DNA of 64,000 nucleotides from Balanoglossus misakiensis (Eukaryota; Hemichordata). Of this stretch, positions 15,400 through 28,899 are shown one piece after another. The translations under genes were made by a program, and so were the position numbers. The stretch's first letter is position 1. Every line of letters starts with the position of its first letter. The notes beneath the pieces were generated by a model. The model was not told the origin of the DNA, searched no databases, and was given only the letters and a program-made list of their open reading frames with translations. The stretch lies in assembly GCA_040954595.2 (NCBI GenBank), contig CM082589.2:9610001-9674000 (forward strand), in the 5' to 3' direction.

Positions 15400-18300
15400 A
15401 TAAACGAGGCTGTTTGGAAGCAAACATGGCAATTTTAGAACTATCTCTCGATCTACAGAGTATAGTGGAAAACGTTCATATGCGCATAGGCCTATCTATG
15501 TGTTCTGCGCATCACAACAGAATTTTGTAAACAAACCAGGCTTTGTTTGGAAGCAACCATGGACATTTTAGAACTATTCGTCGATCTACGGAGTCTAGTG
15601 GAAAACTTTCTTATGCGCATAGGCATATGTATGTGTTCTACGCATCACAACAGAATTCGGTAAATAAACGAGGCTGTTTGGAAACAACCATGGAAATTTT
15701 AGAACTATCCGTTGATCTAAAGTTGAAAAGTTTTTTATGCGCATAGGCCTATCTATGTGTTCTGCGCCTCACAACAGAAATCGGTAAATAAACGAGGCTG
15801 TTTGGAAGCAACCATGGAAATTTTACAACTATCTCTCGATCTACAGAGTCTATAGTGGAAAACTTTCTTATTCACATATGCCTATCTATGTGTTCTGCGC
15901 CTCAAAACAGAATTCCGCAAATAAACGAGGCTGTTTGGAAGCAAACATGGAAGTTTTAGAACTATCTCTCGATCTACAGTGTATAGTGGAAAACGTTCAT
16001 ATGCGCATAGGCCTATCTATGTGTTCTGCGCATCACAACAGAATTTTGTAAACAAACGAGGCTGTGTTTGGTAGCAACCATGGACATTTTAGAACTATCT
16101 CTCGATCTACAGAGTCTATAGTGGAAAACTTTCTTATGCACATATGCCTATCTATGTGTTCTGCGCCTCACAACAGAATTCGGTAAATAAACGAGGCTGT
16201 TTGGAAGCAACCATGGAAATTTTACAACTATCCGTCGATCTACGGAGTCTGGTGGAAAACTTTCTTATGCGCATAGGCCTATTACGTGTTCTGCGTCTCA
16301 CAACAGAATTCGGTAAATAAACGAGGCTGTTTGGAAGCAACCATGGAAATTTTAGAACTATCTCTCGATCTACAGAGTCTAGTGGAAAACGTTCTTATGC
16401 GCATAGGCCTATATATGTGTTCTGCGCATCACAACAGAATTCGTAAACAAACGAGGTTGTTTGGAAGCAACCATGGAAATTTTACAACTATCCGTCGATC
16501 TACAGAGTCTAGTGGAAAAATGTCTTATGCGCATTGGCCTATCATGTGTTCTGCGCCTCACAACAGAAATCAGTAAATAAACGAGGCTGTTTGGAAGCAA
16601 CCATGGAAATTTTACAACTATCAGTCCATCTACAGAGTCTGGTGGAAAACTTTCTTATGCGCATAGGCCTATAACGTGTTCTGCGCCTAACAACAGAATT
16701 CGGTAAATAAACGAGGCTGTTTGGAAGCAACCATGGAAATTTTACAACTATCCGTCAATCTACAGAGTCTAGTGGAAACGTTCTTATGCGCATAGGCCTA
16801 TATATGTGTTCTGCGCATCACAACAGAATTTTGTAAACAAACGAGGCTGTGTTTGGTAGCAACCATGGACATTTTAGAACTATCTCTCGATCTACAGAGT
16901 CTATAGTGGAAAACTTTCTTATGCACATATGCCTATCTATGTGTTCTGCGCCTCACAACAGAATTCGGTAAATAAACGAGGCTGTTTGGAAGCAACCATG
17001 GAAATTTTACAACTATCCGTCGATCTACAGAGTCTAGTGGAAAACGTTATTATGCGCATAGGCCTATATATGTGTTCTGCGCATCACAACAGAATTTTGT
17101 AAACAAACGAGGCTGTGTTTGGAAGCAACCATGGACATTTTAGAACTATCTCTCGATCTACAGAGTCTATAGTGGAAAACTTTCTTATGCACATAGGCCT
17201 ATCTATGTGTTCTGTGCCTTACAACAGAATTCGGTAAATAAACGAGGCTGTTTGGAAGCAACCATGGAAATTTTACAACTATCCGTCGATGTACAGAGTC
17301 TAGTGGAAAACGTTATTATGCGCATAGGCCTATATATGTGTTCTGCGCATCACAACAGAATTTTGTAAACAAACGAGGCTGTGTTTGGAAGCAACCATGG
17401 ACATTTTAGAACTATCTCTCGATCTACAGAGTCTATAGTGGAAAACTTTCTTATGCACATATGCCTATCTATGTGTTCTGCGCCTCAAAACAGAATTCCG
17501 TAAATAAACGAGGCTGTTTGGAAGCAAACATGGAAATTTTAGAACTATCTCTCGATCTACAGAGTATAGTGGAAAACGTTCATATGCGCATAGGCCTATC
17601 TATGTGTTCTGCGCATCACAACAGAATTTTGTAAACAAACCAGGCTTTGTTTGGAAGCAACCATGGACATTTTAGAACTATTCGTCGATCTACGGAGTCT
17701 AGTGGAAAACTTTCTTATGCGCATAGGCATATGTATGTGTTCTACGCATCACAACAGAATTCGGTAAATAAACGAGGCTGTTTGGAAACAACCATGGAAA
17801 TTTTAGAACTATCCGTTGATCTAAAGTTGAAAAGTTTTTTATGCGCATAGGCCTATCTATGTGTTCTGCGCCTCACAACAGAAATCGGTAAATAAACGAG
17901 GCTGTTTGGAAGCAACCATGGAAATTTTACAACTATCTCTCGATCTACAGAGTCTATAGTGGAAAACTTTCTTATTCACATATGCCTATCTATGTGTTCT
18001 GCGCCTCAAAACAGAATTCCGCAAATAAACGAGGCTGTTTGGAAGCAAACATGGAAGTTTTAGAACTATCTCTCGATCTACAGTGTATGGTGGAAAACGT
18101 TCATATGCGCATAGGCCTATCTATGTGTTCTGCGCATCACAACAGAATTTTGTAAACAAACGAGGCTGTGTTTGGTAGCAACCATGGACATTTTAGAACT
18201 ATCTCTCGATCTACAGAGTCTATAGTGGAAAACTTTCTTATGCACATATGCCTATCTATGTGTTCTGCGCCTCACAACAGAATTCGGTAAATAAACGAGG

Positions 18301-21300
18301 CTGTTTGGAAGCAACCATGGAAATTTTACAACTATCCGTCGATCTACGGAGTCTGGTGGAAAACTTTCTTATGCGCATAGCCCTATATATGTGTTCTGCG
18401 CATCACAACAGAATTCGTAAACAAACGAGGTTGTTTGGAAGCAACCATGGAAATTTTACAACTATCCGTCGATCTACAGAGTCTAGTGGAAAAATGTCTT
18501 ATGCGCATTGGCCTATCATGTGTTCTGCGCCTCACAACAGAAATCAGTAAATAAACGAGGCTGTTTGGAAGCAACCATGGAAATTTTACAACTATCAGTC
18601 CATCTACAGAGTCTGGTGGAAAACTTTCTTATGCGCATAGGCCTATAACGTGTTCTGCGCCTAACAACAGAATTCGGTAAATAAACGAGGCTGTTTGGAA
18701 GCAACCATGGAAATTTTACAACTATCCGTCGATCTACAGAGTCTGGTGGAAAACTTTCTTATGCGCATAGGCCTATAACGTGTTCTGCGCCTAACAACAG
18801 AATTCGGTAAATAAACGAGGCTGTTTGGAAGCAACCATGGAAATTTTACAACTATCCGTCGATCTACAGAGTCTAGTGGAAAACGTTATAATGCGCATAG
18901 GCCTATCTATGTGTTATGCGCATCACAACAGAAATCGGTAAATAAACGAGGCTGTATTTGGAAGCAACCATGAACATTTTACAACTATCCGTCGATCTAC
19001 AGAGTCTAGTGGAAAACGTTCTTATGCGCATAGGCCTATATATGTGTTCTGCGCATCACAACAGAATTCGGTAAACAAACGAGGTTGTTTGGAAGCAACC
19101 ATGGACATTTTACAACTATCCGTCGATCTACAGAGTCTAGTGGAAAAATGTCGTATGCGCATAGGCCTATCATGTGTTCTGCGCCTCAAAACAGAATTCC
19201 GTAAATAAACGAGGCTGTTTGCAAGCAAACTTGGAAATTTTACAGCTATCCGTCGATCTACAGAGTCTAGTGGAAAACGTTCTTTTGCGCATAGGCCTAT
19301 ATATGTGTTATGCGCATCACAACAGAAATCGGTAAATAAACGAGGCTGTATTTGGAAGCAACCATGGACATTTTACAACTATCCGTCGATCTACAGAGTC
19401 TTGTGGAAAACTTTCTAATGCGCATAGGCCTATTACGTGTTCTGCGCCTCACAACAGAATTCCGTAAATAAACGAGGCTGTTTGGAAGCAACCATGGAAA
19501 TGTTAGAACTATCCGTCGATCTACAGAGTCTAGTGGAAAAATGTCTGATGCGCATAGGCCTATCATGTGTTCTGCGCCTCACAACAGAAATCGGTAAATA
19601 AACGAGGCAGTTTGGAAGCAACCATGGAAATTTTACAGCTATCCGTCGATCTACAGAGTCTAGTGGAAAACGTTCTTTTGCGCATAGGCCTATATATGTG
19701 TTCTGCGCATCACAACAGAATTTTGTAAACAAACGAGGCTGTGTTTGGAAGCAACCATGGACATTTTAGAACTATCTCTCGATCTACAGAGTCTATAGTG
19801 GAAAACTTTCTTATGCACATATGCCTATCTATGTGTTCTGCGCCTAAAAACAGAATTCCGTAAATAAACGAGGCTGTTTGGAAGCAAACATGGCAATTTT
19901 ACAGCTATCCGTGGATATACAGAGTCTAGTGGAAAACGTTCTTATGCGCATAGGCCTATATATGTGTTCTGCGCATCACAACAGAATTTTGTAAACAAAC
20001 GAGGCTGTGTTTGGAAGCAACCATGGAAATTTTAGAACTATCCGTTGATCTAAAGTTGAAAAGTTTTTTATGCGCATAGGCCTATCTATGTGTTCTGCGC
20101 CTCACAACAGAAATCGGTAAATAAACGAGGCTGTTTGGAAGCAACCATGGAAATTTTACAACTATCTCTCGATCTACAGAGTCTATAGTGGAAAACTTTC
20201 TTATTCACATATGCCTATCTATGTGTTCTGCGCCTCAAAACAGAATTCCGCAAATAAACGAGGCTGTTTGGAAGCAAACATGGAAGTTTTAGAACTATCT
20301 CTCGATCTACAGTGTATAGTGGAAAACGTTCATATGCGCATAGGCCTATCTATGTGTTCTGCGCATCACAACAGAATTTTGTAAACAAACGAGGCTGTGT
20401 TTGGTAGCAACCATGGACATTTTAGAACTATCTCTCGATCTACAGAGTCTATAGTGGAAAACTTTCTTATGCACATAGGCCTATCTATGTGTTCTGCGCC
20501 TCACAACAGAATTCGGTAAATAAACGAGGCTGTTTGGAAGCAACCATGGAAATTTTACAACTATCCGTCGATCTACGGAGTCTGGTGGAAAACTTTCTTA
20601 TGCGCATAGGCCTATTACGTGTTCTGCGTCTCACAACAGAATTCGGTAAATAAACGAGGCTGTTTGGAAGCAACCATGGAAATTTTAGAACTATCTCTCG
20701 ATCTACAGAGTCTAGTGGAAAACGTTCTTATGCGCATAGGCCTATATATGTGTTCTGCGCATCACAACAGAATTCGTAAACAAACGAGGTTGTTTGGAAG
20801 CAACCATGGAAATTTTACAACTATCCGTCGATCTACAGAGTCTAGTGGAAAAATGTCTTATGCGCATTGGCCTATCATGTGTTCTGCGCCTCACAACAGA
20901 AATCAGTAAATAAACGAGGCTGTTTGGAAGCAACCATGGAAATTTTACAACTATCCGTCGATCTACAGAGTCTAGTGGAAACGTTCTTATGTGCATAGGC
21001 CTATATATGTGTTCTGCGCATCACAACATAATTTTGTAAACAAACGAGGCTGTGTTTGGTAGCAACCATGGACATTTTAGAACTATCTCTCGATCTACAG
21101 AGTCTATAGTGGAAAACTTTCTTATGCACATATGCCTATCTATGTGTTCTGCGCCTCACAACAGAATTCGGTAAATAAACGAGGCTGTTTGGAAGCAACC
21201 ATGGAAATTTTACAACTATCCGTCGATCTACAGAGTCTAGTGGAAAACGTTATTATGCGCATAGGCCTATATATGTGTTCTGCGCATCACAACAGAATTT

Positions 21301-24300
21301 TGTAAACAAACGAGGCTGTGTTTGGAAGCAACCATGGACATTTTAGAACTATCTCTCGATCTACAGAGTCTATAGTGGAAAACTTTCTTATGCACATAGG
21401 CCTATCTATGTGTTCTGTGCCTTACAACAGAATTCGGTAAATAAACGAGGCTGTTTGGAAGCAACCATGGAAATTTTACAACTATCCGTCGATCTACAGA
21501 GTCTAGTGGAAAACGTTATTATGCGCATAGGCCTATATATGTGTTCTGCGCATCACAACAGAATTTTGTAAACAAACGAGGCTGTGTTTGGAAGCAACCA
21601 TGGACATTTTAGAACTATCTCTCGATCTACAGAGTCTATAGTGGAAAACTTTCTTATGCACATATGCCTATCTATGTGTTCTGCGCCTCAAAACAGAATT
21701 CCGTAAATAAACGAGGCTGTTTGGAAGCAAACATGGAAATTTTAGAACTATCTCTCGATCTACAGAGTATAGTGGAAAACGTTCATATGCGCATAGGCCT
21801 ATCTATGTGTTCTGCGCATCACAACAGAATTTTGTAAACAAACCAGGCTTTGTTTGGAAGCAACCATGGACATTTTAGAACTATTCGTCGATCTACGGAG
21901 TCTAGTGGAAAACTTTCTTATGCGCATAGGCATATGTATGTGTTCTACGCATCACAACAGAATTCGGTAAATAAACGAGGCTGTTTGGAAACAACCATGG
22001 AAATTTTAGAACTATCCGTTGATCTAAAGTTGAAAAGTTTTTTATGCGCATAGGCCTATCTATGTGTTCTGCGCCTCACAACAGAAATCGGTAAATAAAC
22101 GAGGCTGTTTGGAAGCAACCATGGAAATTTTACAACTATCTCTCGATCTACAGAGTCTATAGTGGAAAACTTTCTTATTCACATATGCCTATCTATGTGT
22201 TCTGCGCCTCAAAACAGAATTCCGCAAATAAACGAGGCTGTTTGGAAGCAAACATGGAAGTTTTAGAACTATCTCTCGATCTACAGTGTATGGTGGAAAA
22301 CGTTCATATGCGCATAGGCCTATCTATGTGTTCTGCGCATCACAACAGAATTTTGTAAACAAACGAGGCTGTGTTTGGTAGCAACCATGGACATTTTAGA
22401 ACTATCTCTCGATCTACAGAGTCTATAGTGGAAAACTTTCTTATGCACATATGCCTATCTATGTGTTCTGCGCCTCACAACAGAATTCGGTAAATAAACG
22501 AGGCTGTTTGGAAGCAACCATGGAAATTTTACAACTATCCGTCGATCTACAGAGTCTAGTGGAAAACGTTATTATGCGCATAGGCCTATATATGTGTTCT
22601 GCGCATCACAACAGAATTTTGTAAACAAACGAGGCTGTGTTTGGAAGCAACCATGGACATTTTAGAACTATCTCTCGATCTACAGAGTCTATAGTGGAAA
22701 ACTTTCTTATGCACATAGGCCTATCTATGTGTTCTGTGCCTTACAACAGAATTCGGTAAATAAACGAGGCTGTTTGGAAGCAACCATGGAAATTTTACAA
22801 CTATCCGTCGATCTACAGAGTCTAGTGGAAAACGTTATTATGCGCATAGGCCTATATATGTGTTCTGCGCATCACAACAGAATTTTGTAAACAAACGAGG
22901 CTGTGTTTGGAAGCAACCATGGACATTTTAGAACTATCTCTCGATCTACAGAGTCTATAGTGGAAAACTTTCTTATGCACATATGCCTATCTATGTGTTC
23001 TGCGCCTCAAAACAGAATTCCGTAAATAAACGAGGCTGTTTGGAAGCAAACATGGAAATTTTAGAACTATCTCTCGATCTACAGAGTATAGTGGAAAACG
23101 TTCATATGCGCATAGGCCTATCTATGTGTTCTGCGCATCACAACAGAATTTTGTAAACAAACCAGGCTTTGTTTGGAAGCAACCATGGACATTTTAGAAC
23201 TATTCGTCGATCTACGGAGTCTAGTGGAAAACTTTCTTATGCGCATAGGCATATGTATGTGTTCTACGCATCACAACAGAATTCGGTAAATAAACGAGGC
23301 TGTTTGGAAACAACCATGGAAATTTTAGAACTATCCGTTGATCTAAAGTTGAAAAGTTTTTTATGCGCATAGGCCTATCTATGTGTTCTGCGCCTCACAA
23401 CATAAATCGGTAAATAAACGAGGCTGTTTGGAAGCAACCATGGAAATTTTACAACTATCTCTCGATCTACAGAGTCTATAGTGGAAAACTTTCTTATTCA
23501 CATATGCCTATCTATGTGTTCTGCGCCTCAAAACAGAATTCCGCAAATAAACGAGGCTGTTTGGAAGCAAACATGGAAGTTTTAGAACTATCTCTCGATC
23601 TACAGTGTATGGTGGAAAACGTTATTATGCGCATAGGCCTATATATGTGTTCTGCGCATCACAACAGAATTTTGTAAACAAACGAGGCTGTGTTTGGAAG
23701 CAACCATGGACATTTTAGAACTATCTCTCGATCTACAGAGTCTATAGTGGAAAACTTTCTTATGCACATAGGCCTATCTATGTGTTCTGTGCCTTACAAC
23801 AGAATTCGGTAAATAAACGAGGCTGTTTGGAAGCAACCATGGAAATTTTACAACTATCCGTCGATCTACAGAGTCTAGTGGAAAACGTTATTATGCGCAT
23901 AGGCCTATATATGTGTTCTGCGCATCACAACAGAATTTTGTAAACAAACGAGGCTGTGTTTGGAAGCAACCATGGACATTTTAGAACTATCTCTCGATCT
24001 ACAGAGTCTATAGTGGAAAACTTTCTTATGCACATATGCCTATCTATGTGTTCTGCGCCTCAAAACAGAATTCCGTAAATAAACGAGGCTGTTTGGAAGC
24101 AAACATGGAAATTTTAGAACTATCTCTCGATCTACAGAGTATAGTGGAAAACGTTCATATGCGCATAGGCCTATCTATGTGTTCTGCGCATCACAACAGA
24201 ATTTTGTAAACAAACCAGGCTTTGTTTGGAAGCAACCATGGACATTTTAGAACTATTCGTCGATCTACGGAGTCTAGTGGAAAACTTTCTTATGCGCATA

Positions 24301-27300
24301 GGCATATGTATGTGTTCTACGCATCACAACAGAATTCGGTAAATAAACGAGGCTGTTTGGAAACAACCATGGAAATTTTAGAACTATCCGTTGATCTAAA
24401 GTTGAAAAGTTTTTTATGCGCATAGGCCTATCTATGTGTTCTGCGCCTCACAACATAAATCGGTAAATAAACGAGGCTGTTTGGAAGCAACCATGGAAAT
24501 TTTACAACTATCTCTCGATCTACAGAGTCTATAGTGGAAAACTTTCTTATTCACATATGCCTATCTATGTGTTCTGCGCCTCAAAACAGAATTCCGCAAA
24601 TAAACGAGGCTGTTTGGAAGCAAACATGGAAGTTTTAGAACTATCTCTCGATCTACAGTGTATGGTGGAAAACGTTCATATGCGCATAGGCCTATCTATG
24701 TGTTCTGCGCATCACAACAGAATTTTGTAAACAAACGAGGCTGTGTTTGGTAGCAACCATGGACATTTTAGAACTATCTCTCGATCTACAGAGTCTATAG
24801 TGGAAAACTTTCTTATGCACATATGCCTATCTATGTGTTCTGCGCCTCACAACAGAATTCGGTAAATAAACGAGGCTGTTTGGAAGCAACCATGGAAATT
24901 TTACAACTATCCGTCGATCTACGGAGTCTGGTGGAAAACTTTCTTATGCGCATAGCCCTATATATGTGTTCTGCGCATCACAACAGAATTCGTAAACAAA
25001 CGAGGTTGTTTGGAAGCAACCATGGAAATTTTACAGCTATCCGTCGATCTACAGAGTCTAGTGGAAAACGTTCTTTTGCGCATAGGCCTATATATATGTT
25101 ATGCGCATCACAACAGAAATCGGTAAATAAACGAGGCTGTATTTGGAAGCAACCATGGACATTTTACAACTATCCGTCGATCTACAGAGTCCTGTGGAAA
25201 ACTTTCTAATGCGCATAGGCCTATTACGTGTTCTGCGCCTCACAACAGAATTCCGTAAATAAACGAGGCTGTTTGGAAGCAACCATGGAAATTTTACAAC
25301 TATCCGTCGATCTACGGAGTCTGGTGGAAAACTTTCTTATGCGCATAGGCCTATTACGTGTTCTGCGTCTCACAACAGAATTCGGTAAATAAACGAGGCT
25401 GTTTGGAAGCAACCATGGAAATTTTAGAACTATCTCTCGATCTACAGAGTCTAGTGGAAAACGTTCTTATGCGCATAGGCCTATATATGTGTTCTGCGCA
25501 TCACAACAGAATTCGTAAACAAACGAGGTTGTTTGGAAGCAACCATGGAAATTTTACAACTATCCGTCGATCTACAGAGTCTAGTGGAAAAATGTCTTAT
25601 GCGCATTGGCCTATCATGTGTTCTGCGCCTCACAACAGAAATCAGTAAATAAACGAGGCTGTTTGGAAGCAACCATGGAAATTTTACAACTATCCGTCGA
25701 TCTACAGAGTCTAGTGGAAACGTTCTTATGCGCATAGGCCTATATATGTGTTCTGCGCATCACAACAGAATTTTGTAAACAAACGAGGCTGTGTTTGGTA
25801 GCAACCATGGACATTTTAGAACTATCTCTCGATCTACAGAGTCTATAGTGGAAAACTTTCTTATGCACATATGCCTATCTATGTGTTCTGCGCCTCACAA
25901 CAGAATTCGGTAAATAAACGAGGCTGTTTGGAAGCAACCATGGAAATTTTACAACTATCCGTCGATCTACAGAGTCTAGTGGAAAACGTTATTATGCGCA
26001 TAGGCCTATATATGTGTTCTGCGCATCACAACAGAATTTTGTAAACAAACGAGGCTGTGTTTGGAAGCAACCATGGACATTTTAGAACTATCTCTCGATC
26101 TACAGAGTCTATAGTGGAAAACTTTCTTATGCACATAGGCCTATCTATGTGTTCTGTGCCTTACAACAGAATTCGGTAAATAAACGAGGCTGTTTGGAAG
26201 CAACCATGGAAATTTTACAACTATCCGTCGATCTACAGAGTCTAGTGGAAAACGTTATTATGCGCATAGGCCTATATATGTGTTATGCGCATCACAACAG
26301 AATTTTGTAAACAAACGAGGCTGTGTTTGGAAGCAACCATGGACATTTTAGAACTATCTCTCGATCTACAGAGTCTATAGTGGAAAACTTTCTTATGCAC
26401 ATATGCCTATCTATGTGTTCTGCGCCTCAAAACAGAATTCCGTAAATAAACGAGGCTGTTTGGAAGCAAACATGGAAATTTTAGAACTATCTCTCGATCT
26501 ACAGAGTATAGTGGAAAACGTTCATATGCGCATAGGCCTATCTATGTGTTCTGCGCATCACAACAGAATTTTGTAAACAAACCAGGCTTTGTTTGGAAGC
26601 AACCATGGACATTTTAGAACTATTCGTCGATCTACGGAGTCTAGTGGAAAACTTTCTTATGCGCATAGGCATATGTATGTGTTCTACGCATCACAACAGA
26701 ATTCGGTAAATAAACGAGGCTGTTTGGAAACAACCATGGAAATTTTAGAACTATCCGTTGATCTAAAGTTGAAAAGTTTTTTATGCGCATAGGCCTATCT
26801 ATGTGTTCTGCGCCTCACAACAGAAATCGGTAAATAAACGAGGCTGTTTGGAAGCAACCATGGAAATTTTACAACTATCTCTCGATCTACAGAGTCTATA
26901 GTGGAAAACTTTCTTATTCACATATGCCTATCTATGTGTTCTGCGCCTCAAAACAGAATTCCGCAAATAAACGAGGCTGTTTGGAAGCAAACATGGAAGT
27001 TTTAGAACTATCTCTCGATCTACAGTGTATGGTGGAAAACGTTCATATGCGCATAGGCCTATCTATGTGTTCTGCGCATCACAACAGAATTTTGTAAACA
27101 AACGAGGCTGTGTTTGGTAGCAACCATGGACATTTTAGAACTATCTCTCGATCTACAGAGTCTATAGTGGAAAACTTTCTTATGCACATATGCCTATCTA
27201 TGTGTTCTGCGCCTCACAACAGAATTCGGTAAATAAACGAGGCTGTTTGGAAGCAACCATGGAAATTTTACAACTATCCGTCGATCTACGGAGTCTGGTG

Positions 27301-28200
27301 GAAAACTTTCTTATGCGCATAGCCCTATATATGTGTTCTGCGCATCACAACAGAATTCGTAAACAAACGAGGTTGTTTGGAAGCAACCATGGAAATTTTA
27401 CAACTATCCGTCGATCTACAGAGTCTAGTGGAAAAATGTCTTATGCGCATTGGCCTATCATGTGTTCTGCGCCTCACAACAGAAATCAGTAAATAAACGA
27501 GGCTGTTTGGAAGCAACCATGGAAATTTTACAACTATCAGTCCATCTACAGAGTCTGGTGGAAAACTTTCTTATGCGCATAGGCCTATAACGTGTTCTGC
27601 GCCTAACAACAGAATTCGGTAAATAAACGAGGCTGTTTGGAAGCAACCATGGAAATTTTACAAAAATCCGTCGATCTACAGAGTCTGGTGGAAAACTTTC
27701 TTATGCGCATAGGCCTATAACGTGTTCTGCGCCTAACAACAGAATTCGGTAAATAAACGAGGCTGTTTGGAAGCAACCATGGAAATTTTACAACTATCCG
27801 TCGATCTACAGAGTCTAGTGGAAAACGTTATAATGCGCATAGGCCTATCTATGTGTTATGCGCATCACAACAGAAATCGGTAAATAAACGAGGCTGTATT
27901 TGGAAGCAACCATGAACATTTTACAACTATCCGTCGATCTACAGAGTCTAGTGGAAAACGTTCTTATGCGCATAGGCCTATATATGTGTTCTGCGCATCA
28001 CAACAGAATTCGGTAAACAAACGAGGTTGTTTGGAAGCAACCATGGAAATTTTACAACTATCCGTCGATCTACAGAGTCTAGTGGAAAAATGTCGTATGC
28101 GCATAGGCCTATCATGTGTTCTGCGCCTCAAAACAGAATTCCGTAAATAAACAAGGCTGTTTGCAAGCAAACATGGAAATTTTACAGCTATCCGTCCATC
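15400..28200. repeat. Higher-order repeat blocks within satellite
   Basis: A diagnostic monomer containing ACCAGGCTTTGTTTGG occurs near 15535, 17640, 21842, 23160, 24213 and 26580 (and once near 2383). Spacings of about 2104, 4203, 1319, 1053 and 2367 bp equal 16, 32, 10, 8 and 18 monomers. Another marker block, with GTTCTGCGTCTCAC followed by AATTCGTAAACAAACGAGG, recurs near 16286, 20619 and 25358. Copies are almost identical, so this interior zone has been homogenised recently. Confidence 0.85.
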
Positions 28201-28899
28201 TACAGAGTCTAGTGGAAAACGTTCTTTTGCGCATAGGCCTATATATATGTTATGCGCATCACAACAGAAATCGGTAAATAAACGAGGCTGTATTTGGAAG
28301 CAACCATGGACATTTTACAACTATCCGTCGATCTACAGAGTCCTGTGGAAAACTTTCTAATGCGCATAGGCCTATTACGTGTTCTGCGCCTCACAACAGA
28401 ATTCCGTAAATAAACGAGGCTGTTTGGAAGCAAACATGGAAATTTTACAGCTATCCGTCGATCTACAGAGTCTAGTGGAAAACGTTCTTTTGCGCATAGG
28501 CCTATATATGTGTTATGCGCATCACAACAGAAATCGGTAAATAAACGAGGCTGTATTTGGAAGCAACCGTGGACATTTTACATCTATCCGTCGATCTACA
28601 GAGTCTTGTGGAAAACTTTCTAATGCGCATAGGTCTATTACGTGTTCTGCGCCTCACAACAGAATTCGGTAAATAAACGAGGCTGTTTGGAAGCAACCAT
28701 GGAAATTTTAGAACTATCCGTCGATCTACAGAGTCTAGTGGAAAAATGTCTTATGCGCATAGGCCTATCATGTGTTCTGCGCCTCACAACAGAAATCGGT
28801 AAATAAACGAGGCAGTTTGGAAGCAACCATGGAAATTTTACAGCTATCCGTCGATCTACAGAGTCTAGTGGAAAACGTTCTTATGCGCATAGGCCTATA